Below are positions 1-5,707 of a DNA stretch of 5,835 nucleotides, one piece after another (positions within the stretch are counted from its first letter, which is position 1; each line of letters begins with the position of its first letter). Source of the DNA: Microcaldota archaeon. Lineage in GTDB: Archaea; Micrarchaeota; Micrarchaeia; Micrarchaeales; CABMGC01. A model generated the notes under the pieces. That model was not told where the DNA came from and searched no databases. It was given only the letters and a program-made list of their open reading frames with translations. The stretch spans positions 1-5,835 of the forward strand of contig DAHVVD010000065.1 in assembly GCA_027328265.1 (NCBI GenBank), given 5' to 3'. Both the position numbers and the translations under genes were made by a program.

Positions 1-1172
1 ACAATGTAGGCGTAAGATTCACTGCCAAGGCAGAGATCCAAAAAATCAAGTCAGGCACAGGCTCATTCTCCTTCCCGGAGGGCGATGTTGGCTTCGATCC
101 GTCCCTGAAGAAGGTTGAGCTCATCTATACAGGGGGCACAATAGGGAGCAAGATAGACTACATGACAGGAGGAGTCTACATGCTCACCAAGCCAGAGGAG
201 CTCCTTTACGACGTGCCGGAGCTTGCAGGGATAGCCAACATGCATGTAAATAACCTCATGAGCATCGCAAGCGAAGACATGTCATATCATGAATGGCAGA
301 GGATCGCCGAGGCTGCTGCTGACGCTTTCAACAACGGCGCTAGGGGGGTGGTTGTGACACACGGCACAGACACGATGCACTACAGCTCCGCTGCTTTGAG
401 CTTCATGCTCAGGAACATAGGCGGGCCTGTTGTGATCACTGGAGCCCAGCGAAGCCCTGACAGGGGCTCGAGCGACGCGTTCATGAACATGGTTTGCTCC
501 ACAAGGCTAGCGGTTGAGGGAGATTTTGCTGAGGTTGGGGTCTGCATGCATGCAAGCTCATCTGACGATTGGTGTAACTTCATAAGGGGAACAAAAGTGC
601 GCAAGATGCATACATCGAGGAGGGATGCGTTCATGCCCATAAACAGCAGGCCGATTGCAAGGGTAAGCTACGGCGGGAAGATAGAGTATCTTGACAGTTA
701 CAGAAAGCCCATTGGGGATGGAAAGAAGACTGAGGCAATCACTGGGTTCGAGCCAAAGGTCTGCCTTGTCAAAGTGTACCCGAACTCAGATCCGGAGATT
801 CTTGAGTATTACATATCTAAAGGTTACAAAGGTGCGATTCTCGAAGGCACGGGGCTTGGCCATGCGCCGGTCTCAACGCCGCATAAGGAGTACAACTGGC
901 TACCTGGCATAAAGAAGGCCGTAGACTCTGGCATGGTAGTGGGCGTCACATCGCAGTGCCTCTATGGCAGGGTGAACAGCAGGGTGTACAGGAACCTTAG
1001 GCTAATGTCGTCAGCAGGAGCAACCTACTGCGAGGACATGCTTCCTGAAGTGGCATACGTTAAGCTCGGATGGCTGCTGGGCAACTACAAGAAGGCAGAG
1101 GTGGAGAAATTGCTAAGCACCAACATAGTTGGAGAGATAGCGGAGAGAAGCGAGGTAAACTGGTTCGATTAG
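1..1172 (+). CDS. gatD: Glu-tRNA(Gln) amidotransferase subunit D (GatD), 5'-truncated by window edge
   Basis: GatD is the asparaginase-like subunit of archaeal GatDE. It releases ammonia from an amide donor, and GatE uses it to amidate Glu-tRNA(Gln). The frame is open from base 3, giving 389 visible residues and no start; the family is usually somewhat over 400 residues, so only part of the N-terminal GatD-specific domain is missing. The asparaginase core begins with YTGGTIGSKIDY (first Thr at visible residue 43, the expected nucleophile). The second motif THGTDTMHYSS follows, with catalytic Thr122 and Asp123. GAQRSPDRGSSDAF comes next, then RGTKVRKMHTSRRDAF, whose Lys201 aligns with the catalytic lysine of asparaginases. 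The C-terminal part carries TSQCLYGRV and EDMLPEVAYVKLGWLLG, which distinguish GatD from free L-asparaginase. An ATG at 162 lies after the TGGTI motif and cannot be the true start. The adjoining gatE confirms the assignment. Confidence 0.97.
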   Translation, partial: NVGVRFTAKAEIQKIKSGTGSFSFPEGDVGFDPSLKKVELIYTGGTIGSKIDYMTGGVYMLTKPEELLYDVPELAGIANMHVNNLMSIASEDMSYHEWQRIAEAAADAFNNGARGVVVTHGTDTMHYSSAALSFMLRNIGGPVVITGAQRSPDRGSSDAFMNMVCSTRLAVEGDFAEVGVCMHASSSDDWCNFIRGTKVRKMHTSRRDAFMPINSRPIARVSYGGKIEYLDSYRKPIGDGKKTEAITGFEPKVCLVKVYPNSDPEILEYYISKGYKGAILEGTGLGHAPVSTPHKEYNWLPGIKKAVDSGMVVGVTSQCLYGRVNSRVYRNLRLMSSAGATYCEDMLPEVAYVKLGWLLGNYKKAEVEKLLSTNIVGEIAERSEVNWFD

Positions 1173-3011
1173 ATGCACGACAGGGATTATTACTCAAAAC
1201 TGGGATTCAAGTGCGGGCTTGAGATACACCAGAGGCTTGCGACAAAGCACAAGCTTTTCTGCAGATGCAGCGCGACAATCAAGGAAGACCCGCCCATACA
1301 GACTATAGAGAGGAGGCAGAGGGCTGTCGCAGGCGAGCTAGGCAAGATAGACGAAGCGACGCGTTTCGAAAGCATGAAGGAGAGAAAATTCGTTTACCAA
1401 CTATTCAAGGATTCGACCTGCCTTGTTGACACTGACGAAGAGCCACCTGCTACTCCAAGCTCGGAAGCTCTGGAGATAGTTCTGCTTGCCTCACGCTCGA
1501 TGGGCTGCGAGATACCTGACGAGGTGGAGGTCATGCGGAAAGGAGTGGTTGATGGGAGCGACCCCAGCGCGTTCCAGCGCACAATGCTATGTGGATACGG
1601 GGGCGAGATGGAGGTGAACGGAAAGAAGATATCGATACCTTCTATCTTTCTCGAGGAGGAATCGAGCGGCATAGTCGCAGGCTCACAGACTAAGGTCATT
1701 TATGAGGTCGACAGACTCGGCATACCGCTAATAGAAGTAGACACCGATCCAGTCATAGAGACGCCGCAGGACGCAAAGGCTGTTGCGATGAGGATAGGCC
1801 TTCTTCTCAGGCTGACAGGCCGCGCACAGCGCGGCATAGGCTCGATAAGACAGGATGTTAATGTTTCTATAAAGGAGGGGGCGAGAGTAGAGATAAAGGG
1901 ACTTCAGGAGATAGAGAGCGTCGACGAACTGATAGAGAACGAGGTGCAGAGGCAGATAAACCTCGTGGCTATAGCAAAGGAACTGAAGGCAAGGAAGGCC
2001 AATATCCATCATGCAGTTGACGTCAGCAAGGTCTTCAAAGGCTCTGAAGCCAAGGTGATAGGCGAGCAGGTATGGAAGGGCGGCGCTGTGATAGGCATCA
2101 GGCTCGAGAACTTCAAGGGCCTGATAGGAAAAGAGATAGCGCCAAAGACTAGGCTTGGAAGCGAGATCAGCAGTTACGCCAAGATGGCTGAGGTGAAGGG
2201 CATAATCCACGGCGACGAGGAGATGCATTCGTACAACATAAGCGAGAAAGAACTTGAGTCACTCTCGCATGAGCTAGAGTTGAAAGAGTCAGATTCCTTT
2301 ATACTCATAGCTGAGAGCAAGGAGAAAGCGGAGGCGGCAATGGTGCTTGCTGTAAGGAGGGCGAAGCTGGCTTTCGAGGGCGTTCCGTCTGAGACAAGAG
2401 CAGCAGATTCGAAAAACAAGACAACAAGGTTCCTCAGGCCTATACCTGGAGGCTCGAGAATGTATCCCGAGACAGACGCTCTCCCTATAGAGACTAAGGA
2501 ATATGTAGAGAAGATTAGCAGTAAGATAATAGACATAGATTCTATGAAGAAATCCCTGGAGCACGAGATAAAGAACAAGCAGCTTGCGGAGCAGATGCTC
2601 TGGTCCAAGGATCTGAGCCTGTATGAGGAGATCACTCACAAGACTAACGCCAATCCGAAGGTTATAGCCTCGGTTATACTTGAGAAATTCAGGGAACTCG
2701 GCAGGTCTGGGGTGGATCTCGAGCGAATAGGTACTGACGCTCTCGAATATCTCTTCAGGTCTTATGCAAAGGGTGTTATAACAAGGAGCGCTCTCGAAGA
2801 GCTGCTGAAGGGTACACCAAAGGAGAGATGGGAGGTTGAACGTGCAATGCGAGAGAAGGGATTAAACAGGCTCTCCAAAAAGGAGATTAGAGGATTAGTC
2901 GAAAAAGAGAAGGAAAAGGGCAAGAATAAGAAGGAGATGGTCAGAGAAATAATGTCAAAGCACAGGCTCGTAGTTGATGGCGAGGACCTGAATGAAGTTC
3001 TCAATGCTTGA
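1173..3011 (+). CDS. gatE: Glu-tRNA(Gln) amidotransferase subunit E (GatE)
   Basis: GatE is the GatB-related subunit that binds tRNA(Gln), phosphorylates the misacylated glutamate and transfers ammonia from GatD. The product has 612 residues, close to full family length. The GatB-type cradle begins with CGLEIHQRL (residues 14-22) and a FCRCS cysteine motif (29-33). It continues through RAVAGELGKIDEAT, DTDEEPP (86-92), the LEEESSG segment near 160-166, LGIPLIEVDTDPVI and SIRQDVNVSI. A GAD-like (AspRS-type) insertion of about residues 285-410, with RLGSEISSYAK and GIIHGDEE, separates GatE from bacterial GatB. RFLRPIPGGSRMYPETD (419-435) returns to the cradle, and a helical YqeY-like tRNA-binding tail follows, ending in a Lys/Glu-rich stretch near 568-590. 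The ATG directly follows the gatD TAG. The nearest GAGGT (1152-1156) is too far upstream for a normal ribosome site, so translation is probably coupled to gatD. Confidence 0.97.
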   Translation: MHDRDYYSKLGFKCGLEIHQRLATKHKLFCRCSATIKEDPPIQTIERRQRAVAGELGKIDEATRFESMKERKFVYQLFKDSTCLVDTDEEPPATPSSEALEIVLLASRSMGCEIPDEVEVMRKGVVDGSDPSAFQRTMLCGYGGEMEVNGKKISIPSIFLEEESSGIVAGSQTKVIYEVDRLGIPLIEVDTDPVIETPQDAKAVAMRIGLLLRLTGRAQRGIGSIRQDVNVSIKEGARVEIKGLQEIESVDELIENEVQRQINLVAIAKELKARKANIHHAVDVSKVFKGSEAKVIGEQVWKGGAVIGIRLENFKGLIGKEIAPKTRLGSEISSYAKMAEVKGIIHGDEEMHSYNISEKELESLSHELELKESDSFILIAESKEKAEAAMVLAVRRAKLAFEGVPSETRAADSKNKTTRFLRPIPGGSRMYPETDALPIETKEYVEKISSKIIDIDSMKKSLEHEIKNKQLAEQMLWSKDLSLYEEITHKTNANPKVIASVILEKFRELGRSGVDLERIGTDALEYLFRSYAKGVITRSALEELLKGTPKERWEVERAMREKGLNRLSKKEIRGLVEKEKEKGKNKKEMVREIMSKHRLVVDGEDLNEVLNA

Positions 3012-3015
3012 GGTG
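3010..3015 (+). promoter_or_regulatory. Ribosome binding site supporting a GTG start at 3021
   Basis: GAGGTG overlaps the gatE stop codon and ends 5 bases before the GTG at 3021. It matches the archaeal Shine-Dalgarno core GGAGGTG and favours this GTG over the in-frame ATG at 3048. The overlap also fits coupling to gatE translation. Confidence 0.6.
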
Positions 3016-3020
3016 TTATT

Positions 3021-3707
3021 GTGCAATACAAGATATTAGGAGGCTCGATGCAGATTCTTGACATAAGCCTTGAGCCCGGGGAGAAAATATACGCAGACTC
3101 AGGGAAGCTCGTAAGTAAGGGCGAACAGATAGTAATGACCCCTAGGCTCGTCGGAGGCATAGTCAATGCGATAGAGAGGAAGATAACTGGAGCTACAGGG
3201 ATGCTCACCGAGTTCAAGTCAAGCGGAAGCATAGCCTCGGTCTCGCTTGCAGGAGTCATGCCTGGAAAGATAGACATGATAGACCTGGATGATGGGGAGG
3301 TCTTCCTGATGGCTGACTACGCCTTTCTGTGCGCGGAGGACGGCGTGAAGTTCACCATGCAGTTCGTTGGCCTTGGCGCTGGCTTCATAGGCGGAGCAGG
3401 CATAATGCTTCAGAAGTTTGTGGGGCCTGGAAAGGTCTTCATGCATGTCGTAGGGGACATAGTTGAGTATAAACTCGACGGCTCCTCTGCATTAGAGGTC
3501 GACCCAGGGCATATAGCTGGGTTCAGCGGCGAGCTGGACTACAAGATAACCCTTGTGGACAACGTGAGGACCATGATGTTCGGAGGCATAGGCGTCTTCC
3601 TTGCTAAGTTTACAGGAAAGGGAAGAGTAGTGCTGCACAGCATCTCACCATACAAGCTCTCATCGCAGATCTACCTTCAGGGTCTCACTCAGAGCAAGAA
3701 GGGGTAG
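3021..3707 (+). CDS. TIGR00266/AIM24 family protein of unknown function
   Basis: The 228-residue product resembles the TIGR00266 (AIM24-like) family, found in bacteria and archaea and related to a yeast mitochondrial protein. Its biochemical role is not settled. The start MQYKILGGSMQILDISLEPGE, followed by a YADSGKLV segment, matches the usual family opening (a Y-I-GG-Q-L-LEPGE pattern). This supports the GTG start together with the ribosome site just upstream. The middle is glycine-rich (GLGAGFIGGAGIML, 117-130), followed by KFVGPGKVFMHVVGD (132-146) and a parallel late motif KFTGKGRVVLHS (196-207). The repetition fits the family's duplicated beta-sandwich fold. I see no signal peptide or clear membrane helix, so it is probably cytoplasmic. 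It lies 9 bases after gatE and 1 base before the NUDIX gene, so it is probably co-transcribed with both. No link to tRNA amidation is evident. Confidence 0.88.
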   Translation: MQYKILGGSMQILDISLEPGEKIYADSGKLVSKGEQIVMTPRLVGGIVNAIERKITGATGMLTEFKSSGSIASVSLAGVMPGKIDMIDLDDGEVFLMADYAFLCAEDGVKFTMQFVGLGAGFIGGAGIMLQKFVGPGKVFMHVVGDIVEYKLDGSSALEVDPGHIAGFSGELDYKITLVDNVRTMMFGGIGVFLAKFTGKGRVVLHSISPYKLSSQIYLQGLTQSKKG

Positions 3708-3708
3708 A

Positions 3709-4239
3709 ATGGCTGAAAGAAGGCATCAGGTCACCAATAGGAAAATAGTTTACGCAGGATCTGCATTCAAGGTTGAAGCGTTTTTGATAAAGAAGACCGG
3801 CACCAGGTTCTCCAGGGTGATAATGGGCAATGTTGTTGTTGTGTTGCCAATAACCAAAGACGGCAAGGTGCTGCTTGAGAAGCAGTACAGATATCCGCTT
3901 GGAAAAACCCTTTACGAAATCCCTGCGGGACATGTAGAAAAGGGAGAAAGCATAGCAGCTGCAGGGAAGAGAGAACTTGAGGAAGAGACAGGCTACAGAG
4001 CATCAAGGCTTACACATATGACCTCTTTTTATCCTACTCCAGGAATCAGCGAAGAGCTGATACACCTATATCTCGCCGAAGGACTTGAAAAGACTGAAAA
4101 GAATCTAGACCTAGATGAGATAATAGAAACTGTAAAAGTGAGCAAGGCAAAGATGCTGAACATGATTAAGCAAAACAAGATAGAAGACGGAAAGAGCATG
4201 GTTGCGCTTCTTTACTACCTATGCTTCTTCAAAGGATAG
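3709..4239 (+). CDS. NUDIX hydrolase, probable ADP-ribose pyrophosphatase
   Basis: The 176-residue product contains a complete NUDIX box at residues 74-96: G74, E80, then REL-EEE-TGY, matching GX5EX7REUXEEXGU except that the final aliphatic position is Tyr. These glutamates bind the metal ions for hydrolysis of nucleoside diphosphate-X substrates. The segment before it (EKQYRYPLGKTLYEIPAGH) and the motif FYPTPGISEELIHLYLA (107-123) are typical of the ADP-ribose pyrophosphatase branch, which splits ADP-ribose into AMP and ribose 5-phosphate. Substrate choice within the branch varies, so ADP-ribose is an inference. The N-terminal strands (residues 11-35) fit the domain-swapped dimer region of that branch. 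The ATG starts 1 base after the preceding stop, with a purine-rich AAGAAGGGG just upstream as a weak ribosome site. It appears to be the last gene of the gatDE operon. Confidence 0.93.
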   Translation: MAERRHQVTNRKIVYAGSAFKVEAFLIKKTGTRFSRVIMGNVVVVLPITKDGKVLLEKQYRYPLGKTLYEIPAGHVEKGESIAAAGKRELEEETGYRASRLTHMTSFYPTPGISEELIHLYLAEGLEKTEKNLDLDEIIETVKVSKAKMLNMIKQNKIEDGKSMVALLYYLCFFKG

Positions 4240-4247
4240 TTGAACGG

Positions 4248-4252
4248 TTTTT
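4248..4252 (+). terminator. Possible operon-end T-tract
   Basis: A TTTTT run lies 9 bases after the NUDIX stop and just before the 5S promoter. Archaeal transcription can end at short T-tracts without a hairpin, so this may end the gatDE operon. It is short, and readthrough into the 5S gene is possible. Confidence 0.25.
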
Positions 4253-4259
4253 AGATACG

Positions 4260-4270
4260 CTTATATATTT
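4260..4270 (+). promoter_or_regulatory. TATA box of the 5S rRNA gene
   Basis: CTTATATATTT is centred about 24 bases upstream of the predicted 5S 5' end at 4289, the expected archaeal TATA-to-start distance. It gives the 5S gene its own promoter, independent of the upstream operon. A BRE element is not clear. Confidence 0.65.
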
Positions 4271-4288
4271 TTCCTGAGATGTCTATTC

Positions 4289-4401
4289 GTCAAACGGCCA
4301 TAGGGACAGGGAAACGCCCGAACCCATTCCGAACTCGGAAGCTAAGCCTGTCAACGACATGAAATACTGCCGTACGGTGGAAAAGCATGTTGCTGTTTGG
4401 C
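4289..4401 (+). rRNA. rrf: 5S ribosomal RNA
   Basis: The central segment CCCATTCCGAACTCGGAAG followed by CTAAG is the conserved 5S helix III/loop C region. All other helices can be drawn. Helix I pairs GTCAAAC (4289-4295) with GTTTGGC (4395-4401), 7 bp with one G-U pair. Helix II pairs GACAGG (4305-4310) with CCTGTC (4347-4352). Helix V pairs CGACATG (4355-4361) with CATGTTG (4386-4392). Helix IV pairs CTGCC (4367-4371) with GGTGG (4376-4380) around a GTAC loop. The ends are set from helix I and may be off by one or two bases. At about 113 bases it is slightly short for a 5S rRNA. No 16S, 23S or tRNA gene is adjacent in the window. Confidence 0.96.
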
Positions 4402-4402
4402 A

Positions 4403-4413
4403 TTTTATTTTTT
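4403..4413 (+). terminator. T-tract terminator of 5S rRNA
   Basis: TTTTATTTTTT begins 2 bases after the 5S helix I and is the kind of T-rich run that stops archaeal RNA polymerase. It lies over the last codons and the stop codon of the opposing isoprenyl diphosphate synthase gene, where its complement encodes the terminal Lys-Lys and most of TAA. Confidence 0.55.
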
Positions 4414-5427
4414 CCTTACGAATAGGGCCGTAACTGCCGAGATGAAGACGTCGCGGTACTCATTGTCAGGGAAGAGGTTCATGTTCTTTTTCAGAGCAAC
4501 TTGCGCCTTCTCGCCGTATTTCAAGGCGGCAAGCGAGGCAAAATGCGCGCCACTGTATTTGTCTACAAGGTATGCGAGAAAATCTATGTCCGCCTTTGTC
4601 TTTTCGTTCCTCTCTTCCTTGTAGATCCTGTCTACCTTTATCCTCTCTGCGCGAGTCGCGCGTTTGTAGGTCTCCAGCATCACTAGGGTGAGTTTGCCTT
4701 CGTAGAGGTCGCCGTATCTTCTCTTTCCGAATGCTTTCTCTGTCGCAGTTAGGTCCAGTACGTCGTCTATTATCTGGAAAGCTGTGCCTGCTGAGCCTCC
4801 CACTTCCTCAAGTGCGCCAGTTACTTTCTCGCTGCATCCAGCAACGGTGGCACCTATTTGCATCGGCCCGTAGACGCTGTAGCAGCTTGTCTTCTTGTTT
4901 ACTATGTCATAGTACATCTTCTCGTTCGCCTTGCCTATCTGCCTTATGTCCCTTGTGAATTTTATGTCAAGGTACTGGCCCTCTGTGGTCCTGTAGAGAA
5001 TTTCGTAGAACTTGTCGAAGACTCTGCTACCTTTTGCCATGCCGTTCTTCCTTGAGTAGTCGATAAGCATCCTCCACATGCTGATATGTACGGCGTCTCC
5101 TGCGTTTATGGCGTGCTCCATACCATATAGCTTGTGGAGCGCAGGCTTCCCGCGGCGCAGCTCCGAGTCGTCCTCCACGTCGTCGTGCATCAGTATCCAG
5201 TCTTCGGAGAGCTGCATTGCTGCGGCAGGTAGAAGAAGATCCTTTGGTTTCGCACCAAACATCTCGCCGCACAGCATGAGTAGTCCTGGCCTTACATATT
5301 TTCCTTGGCGCTCCGAGTACTCCCTGACTATCCTCGCGTAATCTTTGGGTTCCTTGAGCGGCAGATACTCCATTATAGTGGAGTGTATCTCCTCCCTGTG
5401 CGATTCTACGTATTCCCTGAAGTCCAA
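4405..5427 (-). CDS. idsA: Short-chain isoprenyl diphosphate synthase (geranylgeranyl/farnesyl diphosphate synthase)
   Basis: This is a trans-polyprenyl synthase of 340 residues. It condenses isopentenyl diphosphate with allylic diphosphates to make the C15-C20 precursors of archaeal ether lipids. The first aspartate-rich motif HDDVEDDSELRRGKP has DDVED at residues 82-86, and the second, FQIIDDVLDL, has DDVLD at 221-225; both bind Mg2+ and diphosphate. Supporting motifs are GKYVRPGLL (42-50), EGQYLD (149-154), KKT (178-180) and FGKRRYGDLYEGKLTL (233-248). Trp77, five residues before the first motif, is an aromatic at the chain-length position, which suggests a short product such as C20; exact length is inferred. 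The start is TTG at 5427. The frame is closed by TGA at 5442-5440 with no ATG between. The next in-frame ATG encodes Met19, which would shorten the N-terminal helix. The gene is convergent with the 5S gene, and no terminator is obvious on its own strand. Confidence 0.94.
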   Translation of the reverse strand: MDFREYVESHREEIHSTIMEYLPLKEPKDYARIVREYSERQGKYVRPGLLMLCGEMFGAKPKDLLLPAAAMQLSEDWILMHDDVEDDSELRRGKPALHKLYGMEHAINAGDAVHISMWRMLIDYSRKNGMAKGSRVFDKFYEILYRTTEGQYLDIKFTRDIRQIGKANEKMYYDIVNKKTSCYSVYGPMQIGATVAGCSEKVTGALEEVGGSAGTAFQIIDDVLDLTATEKAFGKRRYGDLYEGKLTLVMLETYKRATRAERIKVDRIYKEERNEKTKADIDFLAYLVDKYSGAHFASLAALKYGEKAQVALKKNMNLFPDNEYRDVFISAVTALFVRKK

Positions 5428-5460
5428 GTCATCGCCGAATCAGAGTATAGCTACCCTAAT

Positions 5461-5470
5461 AAGTATTTAA
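5461..5470 (-). promoter_or_regulatory. Likely TATA box of the isoprenyl diphosphate synthase gene
   Basis: On the minus strand TTAAATACTT lies about 34-43 bases before the TTG start. With normal archaeal spacing, transcription would begin near 5439, leaving a leader of roughly a dozen bases with only a weak GGCGATGA before the start. The placement supports the TTG over the internal Met19. Confidence 0.45.
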
Positions 5471-5557
5471 GAATTAGCCCATGCCACGTTGATATGCTAA
5501 GGTCTCTTGCATGCTTTACCATTTGAGCTTGTATGGAGAAGCCCAGAACGCCGTGGC

Positions 5558-5585
5558 TACCGTTATGGTTACTATTTCAACGGTA
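5558..5585. repeat. Perfect 7-bp inverted repeat
   Basis: TACCGTT (5558-5564) is the exact reverse complement of AACGGTA (5579-5585), with a 14-base spacer. It could form a hairpin or bind a dimeric protein. Function unknown. Confidence 0.4.
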
Positions 5586-5587
5586 AA

Positions 5588-5608
5588 TTATTCAGATAGC
5601 GTGAATAA
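5588..5608. repeat. Perfect 7-bp inverted repeat next to the preceding one
   Basis: TTATTCA (5588-5594) is the exact reverse complement of TGAATAA (5602-5608), with a 7-base loop. It starts 2 bases after the previous inverted repeat. No T-tract follows, so a terminator role is not supported. Confidence 0.4.
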
Positions 5609-5707
5609 CTCCTATCTTGTTGTTTAAGGGTCATGAACATTGAAGTTTGTATTGCATAACTCTCCATGTTCTCAATACTTCTGCTCTGTTGCGGTATCTT
5701 TCTCTTT

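Larger units (their letters stand above)
5428..5707. other. Intergenic region without a convincing gene
   Basis: About 280 bases separate the synthase start from the transposon end. The stretch looks more AT-rich than the flanking genes, and neither strand holds an open frame with recognisable motifs. I found no tRNA-like cloverleaf. It contains the TATA-like element at 5461-5470, two adjacent inverted repeats at 5558-5608 and a 38-codon plus-strand frame (5511-5627) that I do not recognise. Confidence 0.6.

Noticed and set aside
162..164. ATG as the start of gatD
   Set aside because: The frame is open back to base 3 and encodes the essential TGGTI motif (129-143) upstream of this ATG, so the gene begins outside the window.
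1728..2228. Long minus-strand frame opposite gatE (166 codons)
   Set aside because: It lies entirely within gatE, shows no recognisable motif, and is explained by codon bias of the real gene.
2762..3277. Minus-strand frame of 171 codons across the gatE end and the AIM24-like gene
   Set aside because: It is a low-complexity Ser/Phe/Leu-rich shadow of the Lys/Glu-rich gatE tail and spans two well-supported genes.
5078..5341. Plus-strand frame of 87 codons opposite the polyprenyl synthase
   Set aside because: It is Ser/Arg-rich with no motif and antisense to the conserved DDVED region, so it is a shadow frame.
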